A stretch of 64,000 nucleotides of DNA from JBDTME01 sp964583795 (lineage in GTDB: Bacteria > Patescibacteriota > Microgenomatia > UBA1400 > PJMF01): contig CAZOWX010000003.1 of the NCBI GenBank assembly GCA_964583795.1, positions 1 through 64,000 of the forward strand. Direction: 5' to 3'. The position numbers and the translations under genes were made by a program. The notes beneath the pieces are model-generated. The model was not told where the DNA came from. It did not search any database and saw nothing but the letters and a program-made list of their open reading frames with translations. This document shows positions 9,341 to 18,257 of this stretch, piece by piece; positions within the stretch are counted from its first letter, which is position 1, and the number at the start of each line of letters is the position of its first letter.

Positions 9341-9660
9341 AAAAAAACAAAAAAACGATCGAGCAACAACTTAAGAAATATGCGGTGCCGTGGGAAAATG
9401 TTCGTAGAAAGATAGTCTCTGATTTTACTAATCAGGATAAGCAGTTGATGGAAGAAGAACTTCGTAAATATGACATGCTTTTAACACTGCGCCGCTTACG
9501 CGAAAAACTCAAATTGACCCAAGAAAAGCTGGCTGAAGTAGCAAATGTGCCACGAACCACGATTACTAAAATCGAATCCGGTAACTATAACCCGACCATT
9601 CACACGCTCGACAAGATCGCCCGGGCATTGGGGAAGAAGTTGGAGGTGCGGTTTGTGTAG
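9337..9660 (+). CDS. XRE-family antitoxin (HigA-like)
   Basis: 107 residues. The C-terminal half (about 48-107) is a helix-turn-helix of the Cro/CI type: LRRLREKLKLTQEKLAEVAN followed by PRTTITKIESGNYNP. The N-terminal half is a charged helical extension that could cover the toxin. The four-base overlap with the toxin gene indicates translational coupling. As in related modules it would also repress its own promoter. Confidence 0.85.
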   Translation: MKKNKKTIEQQLKKYAVPWENVRRKIVSDFTNQDKQLMEEELRKYDMLLTLRRLREKLKLTQEKLAEVANVPRTTITKIESGNYNPTIHTLDKIARALGKKLEVRFV

Positions 9661-9752
9661 GTTGGGCAACTCGAATTGAGTCAGAAAAATTGCTGTTATC
9701 GTTTTTGTTGCATGAACAGTGGCCTGAAAAGTATACTAAATCTTTGATGTTT

Positions 9753-11081
9753 TCACTCATCAATTGACTGGTGATTGTTTGGTGGAAAATATAAACTACT
9801 CATTTGAAAAGTTACTGTTTCTAGAGCTGTTCTGATAATAATATATTGCTTGTCATGATCAGCCTCAATTGCTGTAACTGGCTTCCCTTCGAAAAGCAAA
9901 ACCTGAGCTTTTTCCGTTTGAGATGATTGCAGTGATATTCCTGGAAATGCTAAACCGTAATACAGTGAGATGATTTCTTCATCGAACGTTCGATCTTGAT
10001 ACGGAGTACTAGATAACAATTGTTTTATTTCTTGAATAACAATATCGATATATTCCCAAAATTCGTGAACTTTTGCTTTGGCAAACGAGGCATACATTTC
10101 ATCTCTTGCATACGGTAATTGTGTATCTGTGTGAATTTTATCGATTTCGCTATCAGATAAAAATTTCCATTTTTCAATATTTAGATGCAAACAATCTTCC
10201 TCGAATAGTTCGAAAAATCGTTCAAATGAGAGATTCTCTCCGTTACTGGTTTTTATTGCGTCTAGTATTGCTTGAAAAAGGTCTGATTGTTTTTCTTGTT
10301 CACCGATATGAAGTGTCCCCTGATGAATGATTGAAGAAATATGAGCAGCTAATTGGCGTTTGGGATTCATTTCAGACGATGTCGGGACGAGGAAAAACTG
10401 TTCTATATGAGCCCAATGTGTGAGCGAATGTTGTTCTCCCGCTCTCAATGCTCGATGAAACATTGTTTCAAAAGTGTCTGAAATGTAAGCGCCTGATTTA
10501 CTTGGAAAATGATCCATACTCAGTAAATACTGTAATTGATTTAGTCGTAATAGATATTGCTCTGTAGTCTCAACAGGTCGAAAGTATGGATCGAATGGAA
10601 TGCCTGGAGGTTTCAATGATGGCGCTTGAGAAATAAACCTCAGCTCAAGTGTTTTTTGTCGCATGCCAGTTACCTTGTCAGTCATACTATACGAGACGAA
10701 CTGAATGTCATCATTACTCATAAAAACTATCGCTGCTTCAATTTCGTCAATTGAAGAAGTCTGTGGTGAAGGAGTCGTTTCAATTCCAGGAAATTTCACA
10801 ATAATTCGATCAGGATTACTAGCTTCTTCAGCTTCTTTTTTTTCTCTTAGCATTTTTTCATTAACCAATTTTTGCAGCAAGATTTGTAATGCCTTAAACT
10901 CAAAAGAATGAGCACGCAACTGATAGTGATTTTGCTTTCCAAGCGGACTGAGACGGAAAATTTCCTCTATAGTAAGGGCATCACGATCAGAAAATTGTAG
11001 GACTAGATCTGGGTGGGGCTCATTTTCTGAGCTATCGTATTGTGGTGAAAGATAAATTTTGGTAAGCCCTGAGATTTCCAT
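9753..11081 (-). CDS. Large soluble hypothetical protein
   Basis: 442 residues, no signal peptide or membrane helix, acidic and mostly helical in the second half, with a Lys/Glu-rich segment near residues 75-90. No motif was recognised. The gene stands alone on the minus strand between the toxin-antitoxin pair and upp, with its start 78 nt from upp on the opposite strand, so the two probably share a divergent promoter region. Confidence 0.7.
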   Translation of the reverse strand: MEISGLTKIYLSPQYDSSENEPHPDLVLQFSDRDALTIEEIFRLSPLGKQNHYQLRAHSFEFKALQILLQKLVNEKMLREKKEAEEASNPDRIIVKFPGIETTPSPQTSSIDEIEAAIVFMSNDDIQFVSYSMTDKVTGMRQKTLELRFISQAPSLKPPGIPFDPYFRPVETTEQYLLRLNQLQYLLSMDHFPSKSGAYISDTFETMFHRALRAGEQHSLTHWAHIEQFFLVPTSSEMNPKRQLAAHISSIIHQGTLHIGEQEKQSDLFQAILDAIKTSNGENLSFERFFELFEEDCLHLNIEKWKFLSDSEIDKIHTDTQLPYARDEMYASFAKAKVHEFWEYIDIVIQEIKQLLSSTPYQDRTFDEEIISLYYGLAFPGISLQSSQTEKAQVLLFEGKPVTAIEADHDKQYIIIRTALETVTFQMSSLYFPPNNHQSIDE

Positions 11082-11159
11082 GAGTTAATTATATCCTATA
11101 GCCATTTAAAGTGAGTTGCTGAGTTGGTGAATCGATAAAGAGTGTGATACAACCTACTC

Positions 11160-11783
11160 ATGTCAGATTTTTTTACCGTTTCCCACCCTCTCATTGATCA
11201 CTCACTCACCATTTTACGTGACAAAAATACCCAAACCGAGGAGTTTCGCAAGCATGCCGGCATCGTGTCAAAGATTTTACTCGTTGATGTGATGAAAAAC
11301 CTCAAGTTATCAGATGTTCAGATAGAGACGCCACTGACTGCTATGTCTGGCAAGAAAATCAGTGAGGAGCTAGTCATTGTGCCAGTGCTTCGAGCGGGCT
11401 TAGCGATGTTGTTTGCGGTGCAAGATTTTTTGCCGTTTGTGCCAGTGGGATTTATTGGACTCGAGCGCGATGAAACCACCGCAGTGGCGCGAGAGTATTA
11501 TCAAAAAATGCCGCAAATTTACTCGACGCATCATGTGATCGTGCTTGATCCGATGTTGGCGACTGGTGGATCGTTTGACGATACTGTGACTGCGCTCAAA
11601 GCAAAAGGTGCAAAGCAGGTGACAGTGGTGTGTATCGTCAGTGCTCAGGAAGGAATTGATCGCATCAGAGAAAAGCATCCAGATGTCACTATCTATACAG
11701 CCGCAGTCGATGAGCGACTCAATGAAAAAAAATATATTGTGCCGGGACTCGGTGACTTTGGGGATCGGTATTTTGGAACGTAG
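11160..11783 (+). CDS. upp: Uracil phosphoribosyltransferase
   Basis: Converts uracil and PRPP to UMP, a salvage step that consumes the product of the prs gene at 3751. The protein has 207 residues, normal for the family. The PRPP-binding loop is LDPMLATGGS (about 128-137), and the conserved C-terminus PGLGDFGDRYFGT contacts uracil. VLRAGLAM is also typical. GATACAAC just before the ATG suggests a very short or absent leader. Confidence 0.96.
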   Translation: MSDFFTVSHPLIDHSLTILRDKNTQTEEFRKHAGIVSKILLVDVMKNLKLSDVQIETPLTAMSGKKISEELVIVPVLRAGLAMLFAVQDFLPFVPVGFIGLERDETTAVAREYYQKMPQIYSTHHVIVLDPMLATGGSFDDTVTALKAKGAKQVTVVCIVSAQEGIDRIREKHPDVTIYTAAVDERLNEKKYIVPGLGDFGDRYFGT

Positions 11784-11860
11784 GGGACGAGTTAATAGTA
11801 AAACAGTGAACAGTTAACAGTGACAAAAGGGTTTTATTCCATATAAATCAAAAGGACGCT

Positions 11861-12811
11861 ATGCAAGAAGCAGCCTCACTTCAACAAACCTCAGTTGCTC
11901 AAGCGGGACCAACCCCTCAGCCATCAGGAATGCCGGCCGTTTCATTGCCGGAGTTAAAGGCCCGACTCCTCCAGTTGAACAATAATGTTGAGTTGCCGTT
12001 TAAAGTGCGAGAAGAGAGTGATCTGCTCATTGCTGCCTGGAATATTGTTGATGCGAAATGGCTGGAGTTTTTTGCCAAAGCAGGAATGAAAGAGCAGTTT
12101 GAAGTGCGATTACAGTTTAATGAGGCAAATCATACCGTCAGTTATATTGAAAAAATGTATACCGTAAATTGGAAGGCGGGACTGCCGACACTCAGTGCCT
12201 CGGCATCTGTCTTTTACGGCAAGCAAGTGGGATTTCGTAAAGGGGGAGCGTTTGGAATCAAAGATGATTTGAGTTTAGGGCAAATTTACTCATTTGACTT
12301 TAGTACTAACAAGATTACTGGACCCTTATTTGATACGATTCGCCAAGCCGGATGGCGGGTGAGTGATAATATCTTGGGGAATGCAATGCAACAGATGCAA
12401 AAGGCGTCACCGCTCAAAGTTGTATTTGTGGCAGCACTGATTATGGTAGTGATTGTCGTGGTTGGGCTGGGTGGATATTATTTGATTCAATCAACCAGTG
12501 TGGTAAAGGATGCAGCAGTTGCTGAGATCGAGCTACTTCAGTCTGGAAACGTTTCCCAAGCATTTTCACACAGTTCTGAAGAATTTCAGCAGACTATTGG
12601 CCAAAGTGAGCTTTCGAGTTTTACCAGTAACTTTGATTTGGATCAAATGAAAAAAGTCAGTTTCAATTCAGTCAGCATCTCAAATAATACGCTGGCAAAG
12701 CTTTCCGGAACGCTAGAATACCGTGATGGTCACTCAGCCGACATTGAAATGGAGATGGTGAAAGAGGGGGAAGAGTGGAAGATGCTGAGTATTTATGTGT
12801 CTCAAAAATGA
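11861..12811 (+). CDS. Single-span membrane protein with cytoplasmic domain and NTF2-like outer domain
   Basis: 316 residues: a Gln/Pro-rich start, a soluble domain (about 25-180), one membrane helix (about 190-210) and a C-terminal region of about 100 residues (VAEIELLQSGNVSQAF...W.ML.IYVS) that resembles DUF4864/lumazine-binding NTF2-like domains. It lies 31 nt upstream of the protein kinase gene, which follows after AAAGGAG, so the two are likely cotranscribed. The exact function is unknown. Confidence 0.7.
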   Translation: MQEAASLQQTSVAQAGPTPQPSGMPAVSLPELKARLLQLNNNVELPFKVREESDLLIAAWNIVDAKWLEFFAKAGMKEQFEVRLQFNEANHTVSYIEKMYTVNWKAGLPTLSASASVFYGKQVGFRKGGAFGIKDDLSLGQIYSFDFSTNKITGPLFDTIRQAGWRVSDNILGNAMQQMQKASPLKVVFVAALIMVVIVVVGLGGYYLIQSTSVVKDAAVAEIELLQSGNVSQAFSHSSEEFQQTIGQSELSSFTSNFDLDQMKKVSFNSVSISNNTLAKLSGTLEYRDGHSADIEMEMVKEGEEWKMLSIYVSQK

Positions 12812-12842
12812 GAACAGGTGAATTCACAAAGGAGCAAAAAGT

Positions 12843-13847
12843 ATGATGCAGGATGGAGAAGGTCTTCGATTGCCGGAAGGCGTAGAAGCTCAAGAAAAAA
12901 TTGGTCACGGTGGGGTGGGTGATGTATGGCGCGGGGTTATGAAGGTTGATGGTGGGGAGATAGAGGTGGCAGTTAAAACGCTGGGGAGTGGTGCGACTTT
13001 TGAGCAGGAAGAGTTGTTTAAACACGAAGTAGAAGCGACAAAAAAATTAGTGGATTCGCCTTCTGACAGTTGCCCTAATTTAATTACCGTCCATGTTTGT
13101 AATACTGAGACTCAAACCATTGTTTATGAGTGGATAGAACAACCTTTTGTAAAGCCTACTACTATGAGTGAGTTTGTGGGTTCACTACCGACTATTGATG
13201 CATTGGGTATAGTGCGACAAATGTTTTTGGCAATGCAGCAGTGTTACGCGGTTTTTCGAACGAATGGGGATGTCAAACTCTCAAATTTTTTGTTGGAGAA
13301 ATTCCAAGATGACCAAGGACTAGATTGTTATCGACTAAAACTCACAGATTTTAGTTTTGCTGATGTACAGCAACTCCATCGGGGGTCGTTGGGATATATC
13401 TCCCTGGCTGATTTGACCACAGGATCTATCGTTGATGGCTCATTTGAACAATTCTATCAGCGTCGAGATGAGTATGGGTTTTACGTGTCTGTCTTTGAAT
13501 TACTGTATGGGCATAAACCGTTTGATATTTCAGAAAATTTTGGGGATAACGCAATGTTTGCCTCGTATGAGTATCAGTCTCGCCTTGAGGAAAGAAAGAG
13601 CGATTTCTCCGTCAAACAGGGATCAGTTTTGTCAAAGTTTAAATCAAAAACTGTACAACCTATTACTGAGTTCTTTCAGCGGTTGATATTAGAACATGAC
13701 AAGAATCAATCAAGAAACGAGAATTGGTTGCAGGATTTTGAGCAGGAGTTGTTTGCTTTACTAGAAAATAATGATGTGGCGGGTATTGCGGAGAAACCAG
13801 CACCAAGGTTTGGACTTTTTGGACGTTGGCGTGGGGGAGGACGGTAA
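12843..13847 (+). CDS. Serine/threonine protein kinase-like protein
   Basis: 334 residues with a eukaryotic-type kinase fold. The glycine loop is IGHGGVGDVWRG (about 20-31), the ATP lysine lies in VAVKTL (about 46), the catalytic loop reads NGDVKLSNFLL (about 139-149; His-Arg replaced by Asn-Gly but Asp, Lys and Asn kept) and the metal motif is DFS instead of DFG (about 168). No membrane helix or PASTA repeats are present, so it is soluble. It sits between a membrane protein and a DUF4258 gene. Activity is plausible; the target is unknown. Confidence 0.83.
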   Translation: MMQDGEGLRLPEGVEAQEKIGHGGVGDVWRGVMKVDGGEIEVAVKTLGSGATFEQEELFKHEVEATKKLVDSPSDSCPNLITVHVCNTETQTIVYEWIEQPFVKPTTMSEFVGSLPTIDALGIVRQMFLAMQQCYAVFRTNGDVKLSNFLLEKFQDDQGLDCYRLKLTDFSFADVQQLHRGSLGYISLADLTTGSIVDGSFEQFYQRRDEYGFYVSVFELLYGHKPFDISENFGDNAMFASYEYQSRLEERKSDFSVKQGSVLSKFKSKTVQPITEFFQRLILEHDKNQSRNENWLQDFEQELFALLENNDVAGIAEKPAPRFGLFGRWRGGGR

Positions 13848-13854
13848 TTATCAT

Positions 13855-14166
13855 ATGTCCATCATTTTTTCTCACCATGCACTTGAACGTTTGGGTAAAC
13901 GTCACATTGCTAAATCTGATGTGGAGCGAACGATTTCTCGTCCTGATAAAACTTTTCCAGGCAAAAAAAGTGGAACGGTGAAGTTCATCCGCCGTATCGA
14001 TCAGCGAAATCACCAAGTCATTGCCAAGAAATTGGAGAACAGTAAAGACTGGTTAGTGTTATCAGTATGGGTAAGAGGAGAGGAAGACTTTAACTGGGTG
14101 TCGTGGTTGGTGATGTTGCCGTTTAAAGTGGTTTGGGCAGTGGTGAAGTGGGTGTTTAGAAAATAG
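13855..14166 (+). CDS. DUF4258-like small protein with hydrophobic tail
   Basis: 103 residues from the ATG at 13855; a longer frame overlaps the kinase gene and is rejected. The start IIFSHHALERLGKRHIAKSDVERTISRP fits the DUF4258 pattern (S.HA.ER...R.I....V...I..P), a family often linked to RelE-like toxins. The last 30 residues are Trp-rich and hydrophobic (WLVMLPFKVVWAVVKWVF), suggesting membrane association. It lies 7 nt after the kinase gene and is probably in its operon. Confidence 0.72.
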   Translation: MSIIFSHHALERLGKRHIAKSDVERTISRPDKTFPGKKSGTVKFIRRIDQRNHQVIAKKLENSKDWLVLSVWVRGEEDFNWVSWLVMLPFKVVWAVVKWVFRK

Positions 14167-14173
14167 AATACAT

Positions 14174-14375
14174 TAGGTGCTAGGTGCTAGGTGCTAGGTG
14201 TTGCTTGTCATCCTCGACGTGACAAAAAATACCTGATCCGCCCGGGGCGGATCAAGAATTTTTGGTCAAGCATCGGGGATCCATAAAAAACCTTTAGTGT
14301 GATCGACTTGTGTGGTTTATTTTTGCTTTTGAAAGGTATCTTTGACTTTAGATCCCGATGTACATCGGGATGACA
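14174..14375. repeat. Heptamer repeat and two REP-like elements
   Basis: Four copies of TAGGTGC (14174-14200) are followed by a REP-like element (14208-14283, GTCATCCTCGACG...GGGGATCCA with an internal CCGCCCGGGGCGG palindrome) and an inverted short form (14339-14373, GACTTTAGATCCCGATG...CATCGGGATGAC). The spacer has no other content. Confidence 0.85.
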
Positions 14376-14386
14376 ACTGAGACTGA

Positions 14387-14929
14387 TTACTGACGACTAA
14401 AAGCTATTTTCCCTATCAACTCCTCAAACACATTTTCTACAACCTTTGCCTTAATATCTTTTCGCTTGGTTGGACCGAATAATCGCGAGTCGGCTGCATA
14501 GGGACGATTGTCTCCCATGATGAAGTACTCATCGTCTTTGAGTGTAAATACCCCGCCAACTTTTTCAGAAAAAAGTGTTTTTGTTTCTGGAGCTAAATAC
14601 GATTCATCAAGCTGTTGATCATTAATTGTTACAAAATAATTGGCAATCTCCAGTTTTTCTTTTGGTAGTCCAACAATTCGACCAACATAGACACATGGTT
14701 TTTGATTTGGGCAAAATTCTGTCGCTGGAGCAAAGGTGACGATATCACCACGCTTTATTTTTGAAAAAAAAGTGATTCCAGTAACAACCGCATTATTTGA
14801 GTAATTAGGGAGCATTGAGATGCCATCAATTTGGTAACTAACAACAATACTGATGTAAAATAGACCGAATGCGATGAGCAAAAATAAAGGACTAACAACT
14901 AGCCAAAACTTTAGAGAGGGAAGGTGCAT
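14387..14929 (-). CDS. lepB: Signal peptidase I-like protein with atypical catalytic dyad
   Basis: 180 residues, with the start placed at the ATG at 14929 because a TATACT promoter hexamer (14936-14941) lies inside the longer frame. An N-terminal membrane helix is followed by box B GISMLPN with the nucleophilic Ser, box C RGDIVTF, box D VGRIVGLP and box E MGDNRPYAADSR. In active bacterial enzymes the residue before R in box D is the general-base Lys; here it is Gly. The protein may use another base or be weakly active. Separate from the homologue at 29350. Confidence 0.85.
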   Translation of the reverse strand: MHLPSLKFWLVVSPLFLLIAFGLFYISIVVSYQIDGISMLPNYSNNAVVTGITFFSKIKRGDIVTFAPATEFCPNQKPCVYVGRIVGLPKEKLEIANYFVTINDQQLDESYLAPETKTLFSEKVGGVFTLKDDEYFIMGDNRPYAADSRLFGPTKRKDIKAKVVENVFEELIGKIAFSRQ

Positions 14930-14994
14930 GGGAGTAGTATACCGCATCCGCTCTAGACTTCAGTCGTCAGTCGTCAGTGAAACGGATAATAGTA

Positions 14995-15205
14995 CGTCAG
15001 ACACTAAAGACTATAGTCTATAGACTTTAGTCTTTAGTAATAGTTGTTTATTTGTTGCTTGGTTATCTTTTCAAACAGGTTAAGCTGGTAGAAAAGAAAT
15101 GGTTCTTGTCACTTGCAACTTGAATCCTGCATCTTGCATCCCTTTTTTACTGTGCTCGCCGAAGTCACTTGAATGAAAACCTGATCAATGATCAAGTTGA
15201 AATTT
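14995..15205. repeat. Long intergenic repeat, copy A
   Basis: Holds a near-perfect palindrome made of five heptads (15003-15038), then a TTGTTGCTTGG...GTAGAAAAG stretch, five more heptads (15104-15138) and a GAAGTCACTTGAATG...CATTTCAAG block. About 165 bp match copy B at 17990-18155. The block around 15160-15205 also occurs at 1345-1420 and, reversed, inside dnaX at 28500-28600. The remaining spacer to 15434 holds no feature I can name. Confidence 0.85.
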
Positions 15206-15434
15206 CAAGTACGAAGGAGGGTAGCTTAAGTGATGCTAATTCGACCAACAAAATAGATGTTAATAAGGAAATATTTTTGCTTGGCAAGAATTTATTATAC
15301 ATTGATTAAAAGCGCAATTTTTCTTATTTAAAAACACTCCTTGTTTGTGTATACTTCTGGATGATTCCCGGTGAGGAGACTCGCTCCAAAAAAGATCGAT
15401 AAATCGGTAAAAATTGGGGTGAGTTCTCGTTTTC

Positions 15435-16223
15435 ATGACAGACAACTTCGACCCTTCCTATCGTATTGAAAGACAAGAACCCTCAGAAGGCGAGTATACA
15501 AGTGGTGGAGTACGAGCTTTCATTGAACGTCATCCGACAGCGTTGATTATCGGTGCTTTTATCATATTACCGTTTATTGTATTTGGCATTGTTCTTTTGA
15601 TATTGAGAGTAAAAAATGGAGCAAGTAGTGATTTGAGTGCGATTCCAACTCCAACTATCAGTATCGCCCCAACAGCGACCAGTATCGCTGCACAGCCAAC
15701 ATTAGCGGTTGATACGTTTCCAACCATCGAGCCGACTGACACTCCGACCAAGAAACCAACTGCAAAACCAACAGCCAAACCTAGCACTCAACCAACTTCG
15801 GCACCAACAGCAACAGTCACCCCACAGAAAAAAGCAAATCTCTATTTTCATTATCTCAACTGTAACTACGTTCCCACAGCGTCTGGTTCGGCTGAAACGA
15901 AGTTGGATGGAGTAACATTTGCGAGTGCAGCAGAAGTTCCCAGCACAGCACTTTGTAGTGTGGTATTTCAGAACAACGAAGATGTTCGTACCGGTGAAAT
16001 TTGGTACCGTATCACTTCCGGTACTGAAAAATCAGAACGCGCTGAAGGCACACTTGGGAAGGGAAATTACTCTGTGAATGAGTTTAAAGAGTACAAAGAA
16101 GTAGTGAGTTTACAAAAAACCACTGGAGAGCACGAAATTCGCTTTGAGCTCAACTACAACAAACTTTTTGAAGAAACGAGCTTCGATGACAACACCAAGG
16201 TGGTGAAGTATACGGTAAAGTGA
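15435..16223 (+). CDS. Membrane-anchored surface protein with Pro/Thr stalk and CARDB-like domain
   Basis: 262 residues. A short cytoplasmic tail, one membrane helix (about 36-58), a Thr/Pro/Lys stalk (about 70-130) and a beta-rich C-terminal domain (about 135-262) ending in SFDDNTKVVKYTVK. The final domain is clearly related to that of the protein at 7058, but the Cys-rich knot is missing. Likely displayed on the cell surface; ligand unknown. Confidence 0.72.
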   Translation: MTDNFDPSYRIERQEPSEGEYTSGGVRAFIERHPTALIIGAFIILPFIVFGIVLLILRVKNGASSDLSAIPTPTISIAPTATSIAAQPTLAVDTFPTIEPTDTPTKKPTAKPTAKPSTQPTSAPTATVTPQKKANLYFHYLNCNYVPTASGSAETKLDGVTFASAAEVPSTALCSVVFQNNEDVRTGEIWYRITSGTEKSERAEGTLGKGNYSVNEFKEYKEVVSLQKTTGEHEIRFELNYNKLFEETSFDDNTKVVKYTVK

Positions 16224-16235
16224 GCTGCGCCAGGC

Positions 16236-16320
16236 CTTCCTCCTTCGCTTCCACTTCGTCCCGCACTGCGGGACTACGAGAGGACACAGTAAAGCTACGG
16301 CGTACGCGGTAGCTTTAGGC
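16236..16320. repeat. Palindromic repeat with TCCCGCACTGCGGGA core
   Basis: Contains CTTCGTCCCGCACTGCGGGA and a second hairpin (AAGCTACGGCG...GTAGCTTT). An inverted relative with the same flanks is at 18154-18223, and the 15-bp core recurs near 24559, 28511, 36648, 53293 and 53516. The rest of the 311-bp spacer holds AT-rich sequence with period-7 stretches near 16470-16485 and the promoter of the next gene. Confidence 0.82.
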
Positions 16321-16534
16321 CTTTGAGCTTAGAAATTTCCTAGATTCACACGATTTTTACTGCTAGCATGTTTTTTTAAACTACATGAATTAGTTTCGTC
16401 AGCTTTAAGTATTTGGGTCAAATAGTAAACGCCAATAATCTATTAACTATCATCCAAAATCCATTATCTATAATCTATAAATCCACATCCTATGCCCCTA
16501 CATACCACATTCGATATAGGATATACTATCGACC

Positions 16535-17407
16535 ATGCGCTTACTTGTTACTCATCGTTCTCCAGATCTTGATGCGATTGCTTCCGTTTGGATGCTCAAG
16601 ACCTTTGACAACCAGCATTACGCTGATGCCAAGGTCGCTTTTGTTGATCCAGGTAAAACCATCACGGATTCACAGATTGCTGATTTAGGCTATGCTCGAG
16701 TTGATTTTGAAGCAGTGACACATACCGATACCGGACTTGGAGAGTTTGATCATCATCAAAAAGATCGAGGACTTTTACACGTGAGTGCTACTTCCTTGAC
16801 CTACGACCACTGTTGCCAAGTGCACCCAGAGCTAAAGAGTGATATAGCGCTCAAAGAGCTGGTGCGCATTGTGACGGATATTGATCACTTTACGGATTGT
16901 TTTTGGCCAGAGGCAAATGATGCCCGCTATGCCTTTATGCTGGATGCGATTTTGGATGGATTGGAAAGCGCAGGACTGCATACTGATGAGACGCAACTGG
17001 ATTTTGGTATGAAGTGTCTTGCTGGTGTCTATAAAAAACTCGAAGAGACAACAAAGGCTGCAGAGGTATTGACTCGAGGTATTGAGTTTCCTACCAAGTG
17101 GGGAAAAGGCATTGCCATTGAGACCAATAACGACACGGTGATCAAGTTTGCCCAAAAGTCTGGGTATGCTGTGGTGATCAAGAAAGACCCCGATGAGTTT
17201 CATGCCAGGATTAAAGGGATTCCTGGAGATGCGGTTGATTTAACCGCGCTAGCAAATCTGGTGATGCAAAAGGATAAAATTGGAACCTGGTATTTTCACC
17301 CCTCGAAGAAAATGCTACTGAATGGATCAAGCAAATGGAAAGATAAGGTATCTACGCCGCTCACACTTGAGCAGTTGATCCAGATGGCAAAGGAGACGCT
17401 CAACTGA
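16535..17407 (+). CDS. DHH/MYG1-like metal-dependent phosphoesterase
   Basis: 290 residues. HRSPDLDAIAS near the N-terminus and FDHHQKD (about 73-79) are metal-binding motifs of the DHH/MYG1 type, with further His/Asp pairs at TDIDHFTD. MYG1-like proteins are exonucleases or nucleotide phosphoesterases; the exact substrate cannot be told here. TATACT (16522-16527) lies 7 nt before the ATG, so the gene is probably leaderless. Confidence 0.78.
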   Translation: MRLLVTHRSPDLDAIASVWMLKTFDNQHYADAKVAFVDPGKTITDSQIADLGYARVDFEAVTHTDTGLGEFDHHQKDRGLLHVSATSLTYDHCCQVHPELKSDIALKELVRIVTDIDHFTDCFWPEANDARYAFMLDAILDGLESAGLHTDETQLDFGMKCLAGVYKKLEETTKAAEVLTRGIEFPTKWGKGIAIETNNDTVIKFAQKSGYAVVIKKDPDEFHARIKGIPGDAVDLTALANLVMQKDKIGTWYFHPSKKMLLNGSSKWKDKVSTPLTLEQLIQMAKETLN

Positions 17408-17674
17408 GGTTTCAGCTTTCAGGTTCCTGGTGTCAGAGGGACTTGTAAAACCTGTTTTTGCCCGATGAGCATGAATCAAGTCGAATTAATGTTTACACGC
17501 ATTGTGCTTCAAAAAATGGTGTCTCCCGAAACCCGACAGCTGATACCTGAAACCTGGACTACAGTTGTGTTATGCCTGGTTTTAGGGTAAAATCAGCACT
17601 CTGAACATCTGTTTATATTTAGCACTCGAATTAGCGAACTGCTAATTTAGTTTTGAGATTGGAGGTGTGTTTTC

Positions 17675-17893
17675 ATGCCGATCGTAGTAAGAGCCAAGAA
17701 AAGTGACAGTACTGGTGACGTGATCAAAAAATTTAAGAAAATTGTGGCGATTGCTCAAGTACTGGAAAATGCCAAGAATCGTGAGTTTCATTTCAAACCA
17801 TCAGCGATTAAAAACATTGAGTACAACGAGCGAAAACGTCAAAAACGTCGCATGCGCTTGATCCAACATGCAAGTGCAAAAGGAATGAAGTAG
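17675..17893 (+). CDS. rpsU: Small ribosomal subunit protein bS21
   Basis: 72 residues. The N-terminal VRAKKSDSTGDVIKKFKK and the basic region NAKNREFHFKPSAIKN...RKRQKRRMRL follow the bS21 pattern. A GGAGG ribosome site lies upstream. bS21 sits near the anti-Shine-Dalgarno end of 16S rRNA and aids initiation. YbeY, a factor acting on 16S rRNA, is encoded 365 bp downstream. Confidence 0.9.
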   Translation: MPIVVRAKKSDSTGDVIKKFKKIVAIAQVLENAKNREFHFKPSAIKNIEYNERKRQKRRMRLIQHASAKGMK

Positions 17894-17896
17894 TTT

Positions 17897-18223
17897 AGGT
17901 ATCGGGTGTCAGGTTTCAGGTGTCAGTATACACTCGTCATCCCGATGCAAACCTGCCTACCGGATAGGCAGGGCAACAGTTCATAGTATGTCAGATACTA
18001 AAGACTATAGTCTATAGACTTTAGTCTTTAGTAAGTATTGTTGGCTCGTTACTTAGTTATCCTCACTGACAGGTTAGGCTTGTAGAAAAGGAATTGTTTG
18101 TGTCACTTGCAACTTGAATCCTGCAGCTTGTATCCCTTTTTTGCTTGCCCGCCGTAGCTTTACTGTGTCCTCTCGTAGTCCCGCAGTGCGGGACGAAGTG
18201 GGAGCGAAGGAGGGTAGCTTGTA
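17897..18223. repeat. Heptad repeats, long intergenic repeat copy B, and palindromic repeat
   Basis: Five degenerate heptads of the AGGTNTC type (17897-17931), a REP-like start, the 36-bp heptad palindrome (17997-18032), about 165 bp similar to copy A at 14995-15165, and a palindromic element around CCCGCAGTGCGGG (18154-18223). This accounts for nearly the whole spacer between rpsU and ybeY. Confidence 0.87.
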
Positions 18224-18257
18224 GCTTGTCCGGGGTGTAAAATAAACTCCTTACTCT

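Noticed and set aside
13771..13854. N-terminal extension of the DUF4258 protein
   Set aside because: It overlaps the end of the kinase gene in another frame, and the family start matches the ATG at 13855.
16413..16688. 91-residue reading frame upstream of the DHH-like gene
   Set aside because: Covers an intergenic repeat and the promoter, then overlaps the real gene in another frame.
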